Origin: Oikopleura dioica
Lineage: Eukaryota; Chordata; Appendicularia; Copelata; Oikopleuridae
Direction of reading: 5' to 3'
NCBI GenBank assembly: GCA_907165135.1
Contig: OU015569.1
Span: forward strand, 6,448,001 to 6,512,000
Length of the DNA stretch: 64,000 nucleotides
Part shown: positions 1 through 12,798 of the stretch, piece after piece
Position numbering within the stretch: the first letter of the stretch is position 1
Layout: each line of letters starts with the position of its first letter
Notes under the pieces: model-generated
What the model was told of the DNA's origin: nothing
Database searches by the model: none
Seen by the model: only the letters and a program-made list of their open reading frames with translations
Made by a program: the position numbers and the translations under genes

Positions 1-26
1 AATCACTAAAGCCAAGCCTAGAGCCC

Positions 27-839
27 TTGATCACAGAAAGCAGAGTAAAATTAGAACAGCTCAGTACAACGCTTCTTACCTGCGAGCTCGATCAAGGAAA
101 AGACTCTACGAATGCGACAATGAGAGAAGAAGCATGGGTGGCCACTACCTGGTCTCGTCACGTCCAAGACTTGCCGAAGCTGGACGCCGCATGCAACACA
201 TCTTTCAACACCTTCTTGGGCAGAGCCGACATTTATCACCGCGCCTACGTCCGCGACAGACCTTCACGTGAACAGCCTTTCATCGCAGCAGTGTACAGCC
301 ACTTCGACTTGAACATCGAACGCTCACTTGGAACCGAATTTCTGAATTGTCAAGACTGGAAATCGGCCAAGGCGCTGCTAGAGAAATCATTCGCCGCGAA
401 GAGTCACTACTTACTGAAGCTAAGCGAAGTTTTCGACGTCGAATACGACCATTCGAAGCCGTTTGCACACTACACCGCCAACGTCTTGCAAAAGATGAAC
501 GAGGCGAAGCAAGCGACTTTGAACTCTTACCGACAAGAGAAGTCGGCCGACGCCGGGGTCGATGAAATATTTGACATATTCTCGACGATGATGCTGTACT
601 TGAATCTTAGGAAAGAAGAACCAGACGTTTTCAACGCAATCCTTCCAAGCCTATCAAAAGTTTACGATATCAACGAACTCTGCCGTCTCGCCCAATCCAC
701 AAGACAGAATCGAGTTGACAGCGCGACCGTCTCCCAGCACTTCAACAGAAATAAGAACAAAAGAAGAAGAATGCTAAGCGCGCCAGCAACGATTCTAAGG
801 ATGGGAAAGACGATAAACAACCAGAATCCAAGAAGATAA
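27..839 (+). pseudogene. Gag-like capsid ORF of the Ty3/Gypsy element
   Basis: Open frame of 270 codons upstream of the protease. It is mostly helical in composition, with a short basic run near the C-terminus (residues about 240-250). No CCHC zinc knuckle is visible. Position and size fit a Ty3/Gypsy capsid. The true start may lie outside the window. The protease is in a different frame just downstream, so Gag and Pol are separated by a frameshift, programmed or mutational. Confidence 0.6.
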
Positions 840-892
840 ATACGACTAAGAACGTTGAAGATTTCCAACCATTCGACGTTCACTTTTACACA

Positions 893-3800
893 GTGAAGAA
901 GAAGCGACCAGGAAAGGCTTATTTCGCTTCGGCTACCATCATTACGGGCTCTAAAAGTTTTGACGTATCGATGGAAGTCGACAGCGGAGCCGAGTCCTCC
1001 TGTCTGTCCGCTGCTTACGTTCCCGACGAATTTCTCCAGATGCTGAAGCCCTGTCCCTTCAAGGTCACCGGTTTCAGCCCAAATATTCCCGCCGAGCAGC
1101 CGATGGGTATCCTTCCCTGCCGCTTATCATTCAATGGTGGCCCTGCATTCTCCCTGAATCTCACCATTATGCCAGGCAGTAAATACCCAAGTCTACTGGG
1201 CCGCGATATACTAGAGAATGCGATGACGGACAGCTTCACAGTCGACAATAAGAATCGTACTCTCTCATTTTGCTACAACGAAGCCTTCACACAAACTGAG
1301 ACTCAAGTGGTGAAGCTGGACGGAGTGAAGCGGACCAAAATCAAGAAATACTTGACGACTAGATCAGCGGTCAAAGACAGCGATCGGTCCCGCACTCAAC
1401 CACCACGAGAAGTCCCAAAGCTGGACGCGCCGAACAAGAACGCAGCCAGGTGCCCCATTCAGCTAGCGAAGCAAAAACTCGGAATAACCCTACCAGCAGA
1501 CGCAGACCCGGGGCAAAAGAAGATGGTCGCCGAGCTGTGTTTGGAATTCGACGACAGATTCGGCTGCGACGGTCAAAAATGGGTGAATTCCCGTTCGAGA
1601 TCGAAATCCCGACTGATGGTACGAGTCGAAACATCAGTCAACACCCGATTCCGCAAGCTTTTCATGGTCAGGTCAGCGATCACATCTCCGAACTGCTCGA
1701 AACGAAAATAATAGAAGAGATCAAAGACCAGAAAGGGTTTAACAGCCCGGTATTGCCTATTCCTAAGAAATCTGGGGAAATGCGCTTCTGCATCAACTAC
1801 AAAAACAGCCTGAACAAATGCCTCTCCGACAAATCCGACCCTTACCATCTCCCAAGCATGGAGGATACGATTGCGAACATTGGACCGGGCAATAAGTTTT
1901 CGCCACAGTTGATCTACGAAGTGGATATTGGCAGTGCCCTGTAAAGAAAAGCGACAGGTACAAGACTTCCTTCCAGTGGGGTGGGAAATCTTACGCCTTC
2001 TGCAGACTACCATTCGGTTATCGATGCTCGGGGAATATATTCTCGCGCGTCGTAAACACAATTCTCGACTCAAGCCCCACCAGGAAAAAGATGCTTTCTT
2101 ATATCGATGACATAGTGTGTTTTGGGAAGACTTTCAGCTGCTATTACAACACTCTCCGAAACCTATTCATCGCGCTCCGCAAGTTTAACGCTAAACTCAA
2201 GGGCGAAAAGTGCTCTTTCCTACAATCCGAAGCTCACTTTTGGGCCGAATCATCAACGAAGATGGAATCAAACCGGACCCTGCGCAAGTCTCCGCTCTTC
2301 GTCAGATGAAACCCCACGCTCCCAAAAGGAGTTAGCTTCATTAATCGGGTCATTGAATTGGATCCGAGGTTTTCTAGAAACGAAAATGGGCGAAGCTATT
2401 TCATCCGGTTGCTTCTCGAGCAGAATGAAGCCCATAAACGATGTTCGAAATTCGGCGAACGAAACAAATTGTTTCAAGTGGACCAAAGAAGCGGATTTGG
2501 CGCTCAAGGAAATTCAACGACGACTCTCCGAGACTCCAGTCATAAGTTTTCCTAACTTTGACGAGTCTTTTCATCTCTACACAGACGCGAGCCTGTACGC
2601 AGCGGGTGGCGTCCTGCTACAAGAGTATGGCGGGAGAGTGCACCTAGTAAGCGCGATTTCCCACACCTTCAACAAAGCTGAAAGAAAATGGAACACTTCA
2701 GAAAAGGAAATGTTTAGCATTGTCTGGTGCTGCGAGCGACTGGAAAAGCTCCTGAAAGGTAGATTCTTTCAGATTCACACAGACCACCGATCTTTGATCT
2801 TCCTACACAAAAAGAAGTTCAAGAATTCTAAAATAAGCCGATGGCAAAGCCGATTGGAAGAATTCGATTTTCACATTGTCTACATCAAGGGATCAGAAAA
2901 TCAATTCGCCGACTTTATGAGCCGCAGACCTGGCGAGGACGACAAATCACTTGGATACGACTCTGAGTTTCCCGTTGGTCGCGAGTACGAAATCGACAAG
3001 AATTCACCAGTACGTGTCTTCGTCCCTTTCTGGAACGAAAATCAGTTTCCGGAGAAAATCACTTTATCAGAGGTGAAGATACATAAGGTAAACGTCAAGG
3101 CTATCGCGGCGCCAATGGAGATTCCGTTGGTGTCAGCGAATTATAATAACATTCTGGACTATCAAAGGGAGGACTCTGCTCTGAGTGCAATCATCACTTT
3201 TCTGGAATCTGGTAAGGAGCCACTGGACATAAAATCGCTGGTGAAGGACTCCGACCACCGACAATCGTCTCTACTCAAGATGGAAAAAGCTCTGTTCCTG
3301 GATAACACTACCGGGTGCTTGATGTGTCAATTCAAATCTGGCGCGCGGGCGGTGGTACCGGAAGCGGTAAAAAGTCACTTTCTCTTTCTAGCTCACGACT
3401 TGTCCGGTCATCTGGGCGAGCCGCGGACTTTAGAGCGATTAGAGGACGTTTGGTGGCCTTCATTTCAAGACGATGTTTCTAACTACGTCCACAGCTGCGT
3501 CCCTTGCCTACGCAGAAAAGGATCTGCTGGAACTCGTACCAAACCGCCACTTGGAACCCTTCGTCGTGGAAAAACAGCTGGCGAATCGATTCAGATCGAT
3601 TTCGCTTGTATGCCTCCCGCTGGCGGATTCAAGTATTATTTGGTGGTGGCGGACACTTTCTCTCGCTACACTTGGTGCATTCCGACGCGGTCCGACACTG
3701 CTATCTGCGCTGCAAAAGCGCTCATCTACAAGGTCTTCCTTCCCATGGATTTCTTGCCGAAACATCTACACAGTGACAGAGGTACCCACTTCTGCGCAAG

Positions 3801-4457
3801 CGTGATTGACGAAATGTGTAAGCTTAACCAGATAAAACATACAATAAGTACCGCATTTCACCCTCAATCAAACGCTTTCGCAGAAAGAGCGAATCGGACT
3901 ATCAAAAACAGTCTATTCTGCATGGTCAACTCATCTTCCGGTCGAAAAACTTGGGCCGACTGCGTTCCCCACGTGATGCGCGCGCTCAATAGTGTGAAAA
4001 ACAAAAGCACGAAAATTTCACCGCGAGAAGTTTGGTTTGGCCGAAAAAGTACTTTCACCCACTCTACTGGCGCAGAAATGACAGCGGAAACACCTCAGGT
4101 GTTTGGTCTCAATGTTGGAGCTTTAGCGAAATCGGCGGAAGCCATTGTGAAAACTGCGATGGAAGCTGCTGACCGAGCCATGGAGCACAGGCTGAAAAAC
4201 GAGCCTAAGCCGAGACCAATCCCGCTGGCGCTGTCGTGTACATGAAGCGAGAAAACCTGACCGACGCTAAAAGCAAGAAGGAACGCTGGGTAGGTCCCCT
4301 GAAAGCCGTTTCGAGCAACGACTGGGTCGTCATGGTCGAAGATAAAAAGGACAACGTGATTTCATCCATCGAGAACACGTGGTTCACGCCGCAGAACGAA
4401 ATCACGACTTACGCTGGATTGATTACTACGAGGCCGAGTACGTATTCCCACATTTAA
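893..4457 (+). pseudogene. Pol of Ty3/Gypsy element (protease, RT, RNase H, integrase), frameshifted
   Basis: The protease shows a DSGAE active-site motif near 985 and LLGRD near 1195. RT begins in the same frame, then the signal moves to a second frame around 1590-1940 (RFCINYK, then PYHLPSMEDTI), to a third frame near 1930-2300 (YIDD near 2100), and to the frame 2122-4245 for the RT thumb, RNase H (YTDASLYAAGG near 2580) and integrase. Integrase keeps a His/Cys head (C-x2-C near 3495) and the three acidic residues in IDFA (about 3597), HSDRG (about 3775) and FAERAN (about 3885). A GPY-like C-terminal domain (RWVGPL) continues in another frame to about 4457. At least three breaks mean no continuous Pol is encoded here. 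Confidence 0.8.
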
Positions 4458-4574
4458 CCGAAATCGTTAAGTCGAAAGTCCCACAAAATCGCCTGTTCCT
4501 ACTTCCAAACCGATGGAAAAGTCCGGGTCGAAGTCGCATGGGGGAGGAAATCTTCTCAGGTCGCGTCGACTCCG

Positions 4575-5051
4575 ATGGTTGCTATGGAAAAACCGCCAAG
4601 ATCATCTCTATCACCTATTTTGGAAAGTAGACGCCGATTGGACATGGAAAATCTGGGAGATACAACCGCTACATCTATTTTGGACTCGTCGGTAGCTCCA
4701 GCCGAGCCGTCAGATCGCTGGTACTCTGGTGGTACTCTTTATGAAACTGCCGAGGACATGTCAGCTGATGCTACAGTGATTTCGGAGGTTGCTGCGCCCG
4801 ACAATAGCCATATGTCAGTCGATAAACAAAATTCAACAGTAGTTGAGGGCTCAGCAACTGAAAACAGCAAGAAAAGAACCCGTCCAAAGTCTTCACCAGA
4901 TCGTCAATACTCAGCCGGCGCCGATCCGAATGCGACTTTAACCGAAGTTGGAGCAGCTCATCTCCCGAAACATACAAAACGAGCACACCGTGAAACGAGG
5001 CCCGTCGAACCTCTAAACATCGGCACAAACTCGGGTCAGTCATACGACTAA
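4575..5051 (+). pseudogene. 3' ORF of the retrotransposon, unknown function
   Basis: A 158-codon frame after the integrase, rich in Ser, Thr, Ala and Glu, with no signal peptide or membrane segment. I see no envelope features. It may be a disordered tail of Pol or simply an open stretch in decayed sequence. Function unknown. Confidence 0.3.
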
Positions 5052-5361
5052 GCGCAAGTACTGCCCCACTCAGGTCCCCTATTCATCGACCGGGGCCTGA
5101 AAAGGTACGGAAATTATCACAGTTTACCGTCGCCGACGTATTTTGAGTTCTTCTACATGTGCAGCTACTCCTTCATGTCATCACCGCTCGGACATCACGA
5201 AAACTTCGCATCTGATTCAAGCTTTTTCCCAAAAAAGGGTTTTTTAACGCGAATCAGACTGCCTCGACGTTTCGAACCTGCCATGTTACTCATCTTACGC
5301 TTATACTCCTGCAAAAATCACACACTTTGGCCTTAGAGGACGTTTCAGTCTCATGGGGGGT

Positions 5362-5520
5362 ATTGGGATCTTAGATTCGTTAGACTCCCTCGTCCCCTAA
5401 GGTCACTTGCTTATCTAGATCGAGCTTTGCTCGGTCGCCGCCGTGTATTTCTCTCCATTCGGTAATTCACGCAGTTCGTGAATTAACCTCTATTTTACTC
5501 CAGCTCGAAATACAGACGTC
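5362..5520 (+). repeat. Putative 3' LTR of the Ty3/Gypsy element
   Basis: A six-G run just upstream could be the polypurine tract, and the following interval starts TGGGATC and ends GACGTCA, the TG...CA form expected of LTRs. Inside is a small hairpin (AATTCACG / CGTGAATT near 5465). Because the 5' LTR is outside the window the repeat cannot be verified, and both ends are guesses. Confidence 0.3.
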
Positions 5521-5606
5521 AAAGATACTTTACTCGTTTTCTTCACTCGTCCAGATATAGAGAGCAGGCAAACTACGCTAGAAGTGGGAGATTCAGCAGA
5601 AGCTAG

Positions 5607-7322
<1,716 letters not shown>

Positions 7323-8561
7323 AGACTTTTCAAACTAATTCAGACATGCTTTTATCCCAAAGAGCAATCGAGAAAGCTTGAATTCTGACTCTGACATGTA
7401 TAAGTGTCGTGATAGATGACCTATGAAAAACCCTCAAGATTATTTGAACTGAAAACTACTCGAATAAAGAATACGATCATTCTCAACAATTTGTGCGTGT
7501 TTTCCTTCTCGTTCTTTCTTCTCGATAAATCGCTTTCTTTGTTGATTTCATCATAAACGCAGCGAAAACATTTAGTTCCTTGTGGATGAAGGTGATCAAG
7601 TATGCAACTTAGAAAGCGCTAGAAATGGATTCTCCACGCAGTGAAATACGGTAATTTGGCATCGTCCTCGCGAGGCTGCCACTAAAATATGCATCGAGAG
7701 GCGAATTCTAAATCTCGGTGGACAAGCTGCAGGGCGATATTAAAATTCACTATTGCATATTGAAAATTCAAAGAGTCTTTGTAGAAACTCGCAGGGCTAT
7801 GAAATGTTTATAAGTCGTCCGGATCCTCAGCTCTTTTCACATGAAAATTGAATTGCTCGGTACCACCGTGCGTGAGCCCAGAGCAAGAACTCAATTTAGA
7901 ATTCACTCCTAGCAATAGAAATGACCAGACATGCATCATTCAATTACTGTTGTTCACTTGACTAGAAAAATTATTGCCTCGAGCAACCAGTTTTTTCTTA
8001 ATGTCATAAGCAAAATAGTATTCAATAACTAAGCAGCCAAAAGATAAATGTTGTCCTTCCTATGAAAATATAGAAATTTTATATCAATACAACTTGCATA
8101 AAAAAAATTCTTTCTATAGTAGACTACTATTATCTAGTATTCTAGTATATTCTACTATTATTCTAGTATTGGGTCTCTTTATGGACTCTATGGTCGCTTT
8201 TGACCCTCATCTTTCATCCGCGCTTCTATCCGAAAGAAATATGGACCCTAATCCAAGTCACATCAAACAGGTAGCTAACTAGAAAGCTGATCAAGCTTGA
8301 ACAGTTTAACTTCACAATTAACAACCACAAATCACTTATCTCGGAAATTCCTTTTCGTGGTAATTTCAAAGGAAGCTTCATGATTTGCGGTGTGCTAGTC
8401 TGAATAGTCCTGCTCATTGGTAATTCAGAATCCTCACGTCAAAAATCTCAGTTGACTGGGCAGCGCCGTTAGGCGGCGCATTCTAAAGTCAAAGATCACA
8501 TCCCTCGAGCCAAAGCGCATCTTGTCAAACCCGCTTTAGAGATTGAAGAAGGCACACGAAA
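7323..8561. other. Intergenic, no gene seen
   Basis: About 1.2 kb without convincing coding. It is AT-rich towards 8050-8170, where there is a short TAGTAT/CTAGTATTC repeat run. A 62-codon plus frame at 8094-8282 is hydrophobic only because of this low-complexity run and is not taken as a gene. The last 100 bp is probably the promoter of the next gene. Confidence 0.4.
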
Positions 8562-9106
8562 ATGAGTAAGTTAAAAATTTTCAGAAAGAGACAAAACCAC
8601 AAAGAGACTGTCGGAAGCTTTCTTTACTAGCTAAAAATTTCAGAGCTCTCCAACACACTCCTCTTCTTCTTCGCATTTGCTGAAGGAGCACAGATCGGCG
8701 AGAGATCTAATGCGATCCGTCTACGACGGGAAGGTAAAAATTTTTCCCACAAACAAAAGACTTAATCCATTGAATAGGCGATGGAACTGGCGCTGCTCCG
8801 GCTGACGACAAAACCAACACGGGCGACGAAGATAATACCCCTAATGAAGAGGCTGGTACACAAAATAACGATTCCAACACAGGAGATGAAAATACCGGAA
8901 CTGGAGACGTGACTGAAAAGACACCACAAGGCCAAATGGCTGGCGACAAGACCGAATCTTCTGAGAACACCGAGAGCCAATCAACCGGTGATGGAGACAC
9001 AACAGGAGAAGTAACAACAGCCGCAGCAGAAGTAACGACTTCCTCCGCTCTTCAGTCAACGATCGGCGCCGCTTTACTTCTAGCTGTCGGCCAAATGCTT
9101 CTCTAA
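8562..9106 (+). CDS. Small secreted, probably GPI-anchored, Thr/Glu/Asp-rich protein
   Basis: Assembled from three exons. The first coding exon is only ATG plus one base (8562-8565) before a GTAAG donor; the intron ends at 8643. Exon 2 (8644-8733) gives a classical signal peptide beginning MKLSNTLLFFFAFAEGA. The intron 8734-8777 leads to exon 3, a low-complexity acidic stretch rich in Thr, Gly, Asp and Asn, followed by a C-terminal hydrophobic segment ALQSTIGAALLLAVGQMLL right at the stop, as in GPI-anchor signals. Phases match at both joins. No family is recognised; it could be a mucin-like or epithelial surface protein. The 4-nt coding exon is predicted from frame only. Confidence 0.6.
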
Positions 9107-9604
9107 CTGTTGACTCGCCTGCCGTGAGCTAGAAAATCGAACCCATGTGAAACGTCGACCCTGTTCAGCTCATTTTGGACATGCGTGAAACTGTAAAGTG
9201 TACTTTGTATCTAGACCAAAATAATTAATTATTTTTCTTAAAAATTGAAAAAAAAACTAAAAACATCTGTTAATCACGCACCGTATTTTCTCAACAATAT
9301 TTTACTTGATTTCCTTTTTGCTTTCCTTTTTTCTTTTGTAAAATTTACCATTCACATCCTATCGATGGTCTAACTCTCCGAGCGTCTTTCCAAAGGATTC
9401 ACATCCAATCGAGGCTTATGAAGAGTAAACTTGCGATAAGAAAGAAGTGCTTATTTCTCCCTGATTCGTAAAAACTAGCGTTTTGACCTGATCATGACGA
9501 ATAATCTTGTTCTGATTCACTCTCTCTTCGCTCAACACAAAAAAATAAATGAAAAAAGTAAAAAAAATGAAACTATTTCATGTTTATTACGCAGCTAAAA
9601 ATTG
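9107..9604. other. Intergenic between convergent genes
   Basis: Tail-to-tail spacer between the plus gene ending at 9106 and the minus gene ending at 9605. AT-rich with A- and T-runs (about 9220-9340 and 9540-9570) that may contain the poly(A) signals of both genes. No gene seen. Confidence 0.4.
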
Positions 9605-10780
9605 TCAAAGCTCTTCCCTCGATTTCGCAGTTGGGTACTTCCAGCAGGCAGTGTTCTTGCCCTAAACATTGAGTGATTGAATAAGCTCAAGAACATCGAG
9701 GAAAAATTACGTTGAAGCATAATTCGAAATCCATTTGGTCTTTGTTTTTGTTGAAGAGGTTGTAAATTTGCCACTCGGAGTCCTGTTTCTGGTCACAACA
9801 TGCAACGTGCAAGCACCTCGTTTGAAATAAATTCCACGAATTTAATCACGAGAACGTTTTAGAACACGCGCTGTGACTTTCCTGCTCTTCTATGATTTGG
9901 AAGCAGTAGTTTTTGAAGCGTCGTGGCCAACTCATCCCTCCTTGAGTTACCCCGGGAATCTTGATGCAATTTAATTTTTCATTTCGCAAAAAACTTTGTA
10001 AACCCAAAAGGTCTGATCAATACCTCGGCCGTTTCAAATCCATTCGCCGCGAGTCTCTCCACACCATTGATAACTTTGACTCCCGCGCTAAAAATTTAAC
10101 TTTTAGAGCGATTTTCAACCCAAGTGCAGAACCCTTCAAATGACTTCTCGCTCTCGCAAACGCCCTCGACAAGATCAACAACGTCGCTTTCACGTAGCAG
10201 TTTTTTGCCGGCTTTGATTGATGGGTAAAGATCCACTTTCTCCTGGAGTTTCTGTCTCAACACCATCGTCACTATTCGGCAGGCATCGCATTGGTGTCGA
10301 GCTGAATTAAACTTTTTGAAAGAGTAACTATGCAGCGAAGCCATTCCTGTTTGATTTTTTTCGAATTTAAAAAAGTTAGTTTTTGACTCTCACTCATGTT
10401 TTTCGTTTTAGGAAAGCATGTTTTTGTTGAAATCAACTACAAGTAGCGTTGAAATGAAACTGCGTCCTGCCCATTTATACAAAAATAAAAAGTTACGTGC
10501 CCTCGTTCGAATCTAAATCAAATTCGCATTTAGAATAGAATAATCATATATTTACCTGGCATGAAGTTTTCCGCCGCTTCCTCGCTATCTAATGCTGGCT
10601 GCTGGAAATTAATTCCTCCTGATCCAGAAAAATCATGCTTAAAATAATGTTAGAAAAGAAAAGATTTCAACAGTTCACATTTTCCGCTGCGTTTTGTCCC
10701 TCAATTTCTCTTTGACGCGCCTGAAACTTTTCTGTATTGTCGGCCAGCACTGATAGAGATAAAAGATTAAATAGTTTCAT
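9605..10780 (-). CDS. MZB1/pERp1-like ER-resident protein of the saposin-like (canopy-related) family
   Basis: Seven short exons on the minus strand assemble into about 190 residues. There is a signal peptide (MKLFNLLSLSVLA), an acidic linker, the CDAC motif with following alternating residues, the segment GVKVINGVERL, then GGMSWPRRFKNYC, a late Cys pair and a C-terminal REEL, an ER-retention type ending. Vertebrate MZB1 has the same order (CDAC, GGPWP, late Cys, REEL end) and acts as an ER co-chaperone for secretory proteins. Introns are 41-99 nt. One join (intron 9783-9881) only keeps frame if spliced GA-AG; another (about 45 nt, phase 2) is GT-AG. The start is the ATG at 10778-10780, chosen because it gives the signal peptide. 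Family call is by motif order. Confidence 0.72.
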
Positions 10781-11171
10781 GTGCGTTTTCTGTCGCTCGA
10801 ATTTTATGTTTGTGTTAAAATATCGAGATCAAGAATGAAATTTGTCGGCGGCGTGATTTTCGCCCTTGTGCGAAAAAATACGCAAACTGACACGTTTCTA
10901 TCTCACTTGCTTTGTAATGCTTCCGTATTGCTACTGTTCAGTAAATTCTAGAGAAAGCTTTTAATCAGAGTATGATTATGCGATTGCGATAGCTATTTTG
11001 GTATTTGTTAAAAGTTTGATTGTCAACACTTTCTTCTTCTAAAAAAGGATTGTTCCTGATTGATGAATTTTTGCGAGCTTAATGGCCGACAAGCGCGGCG
11101 ATCATAAAAACTATTTACGAGGTTCTCCTGTTTGAAAATCCATCAGTTGGTAGAGAGGAAGCCCGGCAACG

Positions 11172-11819
11172 ATGTGCCGGGCCAGATTTTTCGTCTTCTT
11201 AGCGTTGACGTCGGTGAGTTCCCGGCAGATTGTTTCGCCTGATGGAATTGAAATTTCGGACGAACTAGAAGCAACGCTCAGGTGCTTGGTGAGAACTTGG
11301 ATCAGATTCGAGTGGTCTCAGCGCTGCGAGAACTGTGTCGTCCCGACTGAAGATCAGCTATCAGACGAAAACAGACTTCCAGGTTTGAAAAGTAATTTAT
11401 ATTTGATTATAAAATTGGGGCTTTCAGAATGTACTCCAGAAGCACTCGAGAGCGCAGGGATAAAAGTGACGCAGATCTTGGCTGGAGGTAATCGAGTATG
11501 GAATGCAGTTTCTGGTTGGATCCAGAAATCAGTCACTGCTCTTCCGAGAAGAAATACGTCCTTCCTCGATAACGCTCGCACAATTTCTTTATGGAAATTT
11601 CTTGAAGCTACCGCCAGGTGCAGGTCCGTCGCTGTAAAAATTTCGAAGGCGTCGGAATGGTTACTGCATCGTGTTACAAGCAGTTTACTCACGTTTACGT
11701 CGAACATGCTTGACCACGACAAGATTGAGCAAAAGAAAGAAATCCGAAAAGCAGAAAACAGGATTACACTGGGGACTCGCCGCGTCAATTTTCTCTGCCA
11801 ACCTAGATTCTCAGTCTAA
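11172..11819 (+). CDS. Putative small secreted cysteine-containing protein
   Basis: Starts MCRARFFVFLALTSV, a likely signal peptide. A first intron from about 11383 (GTTTGAAAAG...CTTTCAG) keeps frame. The 3' half is uncertain. Reading straight through gives a basic frame to 11819, while splicing (donor near 11489 and another near 11560) gives a Cys-containing end with SHCSSEKKY and VQVRRCKNFEGVG, stopping near 11715. The second model has regular cysteines like a small cystine-rich ligand, but no family is recognised. It is divergent from the MZB1-like gene (390 bp apart). The end coordinate is the longest option. Confidence 0.4.
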   Translation: MCRARFFVFLALTSVSSRQIVSPDGIEISDELEATLRCLVRTWIRFEWSQRCENCVVPTEDQLSDENRLPGLKSNLYLIIKLGLSECTPEALESAGIKVTQILAGGNRVWNAVSGWIQKSVTALPRRNTSFLDNARTISLWKFLEATARCRSVAVKISKASEWLLHRVTSSLLTFTSNMLDHDKIEQKKEIRKAENRITLGTRRVNFLCQPRFSV

Positions 11820-11859
11820 TGAGGCCCGTTCTGTTCACTAGAACTTTACGGGCCTCATT
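11818..11859. repeat. Perfect 12-bp inverted repeat at a 3' end
   Basis: AATGAGGCCCGT (11818-11829) and its exact reverse complement (11848-11859) flank an 18-nt loop. It begins at the stop codon of the longest model of the preceding gene. It could form a stable RNA hairpin at the transcript end. It does not match the metazoan histone stem-loop. Confidence 0.6.
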
Positions 11860-12798
11860 ACTAAAGCAGAATGCTAGCGTTATTTCCTAGCTTCTTTCAA
11901 CTGTTTTTCCTTACTATTTTACTATGCATATTTTATTCACTTATGTCAAACAAGAGCAAAACTAACACCCGAATAAATTCTACTAACCACAAAATTTCAA
12001 TCCTTTCGTAAATGTACCAAAGAATGCAAAGCAATTCATCAGAAAAAGGCTTTAATTCTAAAATGGCAGCAAAATATTTGCTAGCAGCGCTGACGGGGTA
12101 AGTTGTATCTAAAAATTAATTCGAATTGTCAAAACAAACTTTTTTCTGTTCATCACGTTGCCGCGGACAGAGCCGCAGCTTCCGCATGATCACAGAAAAC
12201 TTTCCGTATATGACCAAGTCTTTTTTGTGCTCCATCAGAACTCATATTCAGTATAATTCTATCCGAATTAGTTGCACAGACTAGCTTCTTTTTTGTAAAA
12301 GTAAAAAGTAAAGAAGTAAAACACGGAGAAAAAAAAACAACTAAGGATAGAATTTAACAAAATAAAAGCATGCATTCCAGTAAATAATCAGGATAACTTG
12401 ACTTTTATTTTTATACTAACACCCAGAATCGTCCACCACCTATTTTGGCTACCATTATTGTGATCTAATTTTGCATCAGCTAGCGACGCATTTTTGTATC
12501 AAACAAAAGTTACATGTTTCTAAAATTTAGAGGGTTGTTTTCAAGAAAAATTATCGATGGTGCCCTTTTTATGTGTTGCAAAGAAGTGCCTTATATTTGA
12601 TTAGAAAACGATAGCTGAGTTTATTTAACAGAATATGAACATCATATTTAGTCAGAAATTATATGAACAGGTTATAGTGGTCTATAAGGTCATTGTTTTG
12701 CAGAAGTATAAAAATATTTTTCATTTTTGAAGTGGTCGTGCTCTGGTAAGCCTGAATATTCAGGTGTGTACTTTGTGGTAACGTTCTGAATTGATTCT
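11860..12798. other. Intergenic, no gene seen
   Basis: AT-rich spacer of about 0.9 kb between convergent transcription units. I see no convincing ORF, RNA gene or repeat pair. Confidence 0.4.

Larger units (their letters stand above)
1..5520 (+). mobile_element. Ty3/Gypsy LTR retrotransposon, decayed, 5' end outside window
   Basis: The window opens inside a Ty3/Gypsy-type element. In order there are a capsid-like Gag reading frame, a retroviral-type aspartic protease, reverse transcriptase with a YIDD box, RNase H with a YTDAS motif, and an integrase with a zinc-binding head and a DDE core. This protease-RT-RNaseH-integrase order is the Ty3/Gypsy order, as in the Tor elements known from Oikopleura. 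The reading frame breaks several times, so this copy looks inactive. The 5' LTR and primer-binding site lie to the left of the window, so LTR identity cannot be used to date it. The right boundary is placed by a G-run and a TG...CA interval before the ALDH gene and is tentative. Confidence 0.85.

Noticed and set aside
4575-5051. Envelope gene of the Gypsy element
   Set aside because: No signal peptide, membrane anchor or Cys pattern; not enough to call it envelope.
8094-8282. Hydrophobic 62-codon frame
   Set aside because: The hydrophobicity comes from a TAGTAT low-complexity run; no splice or family support.
11818-11859. Histone-type 3' stem-loop
   Set aside because: Stem length and sequence differ from the conserved histone hairpin, and no histone gene is next to it.
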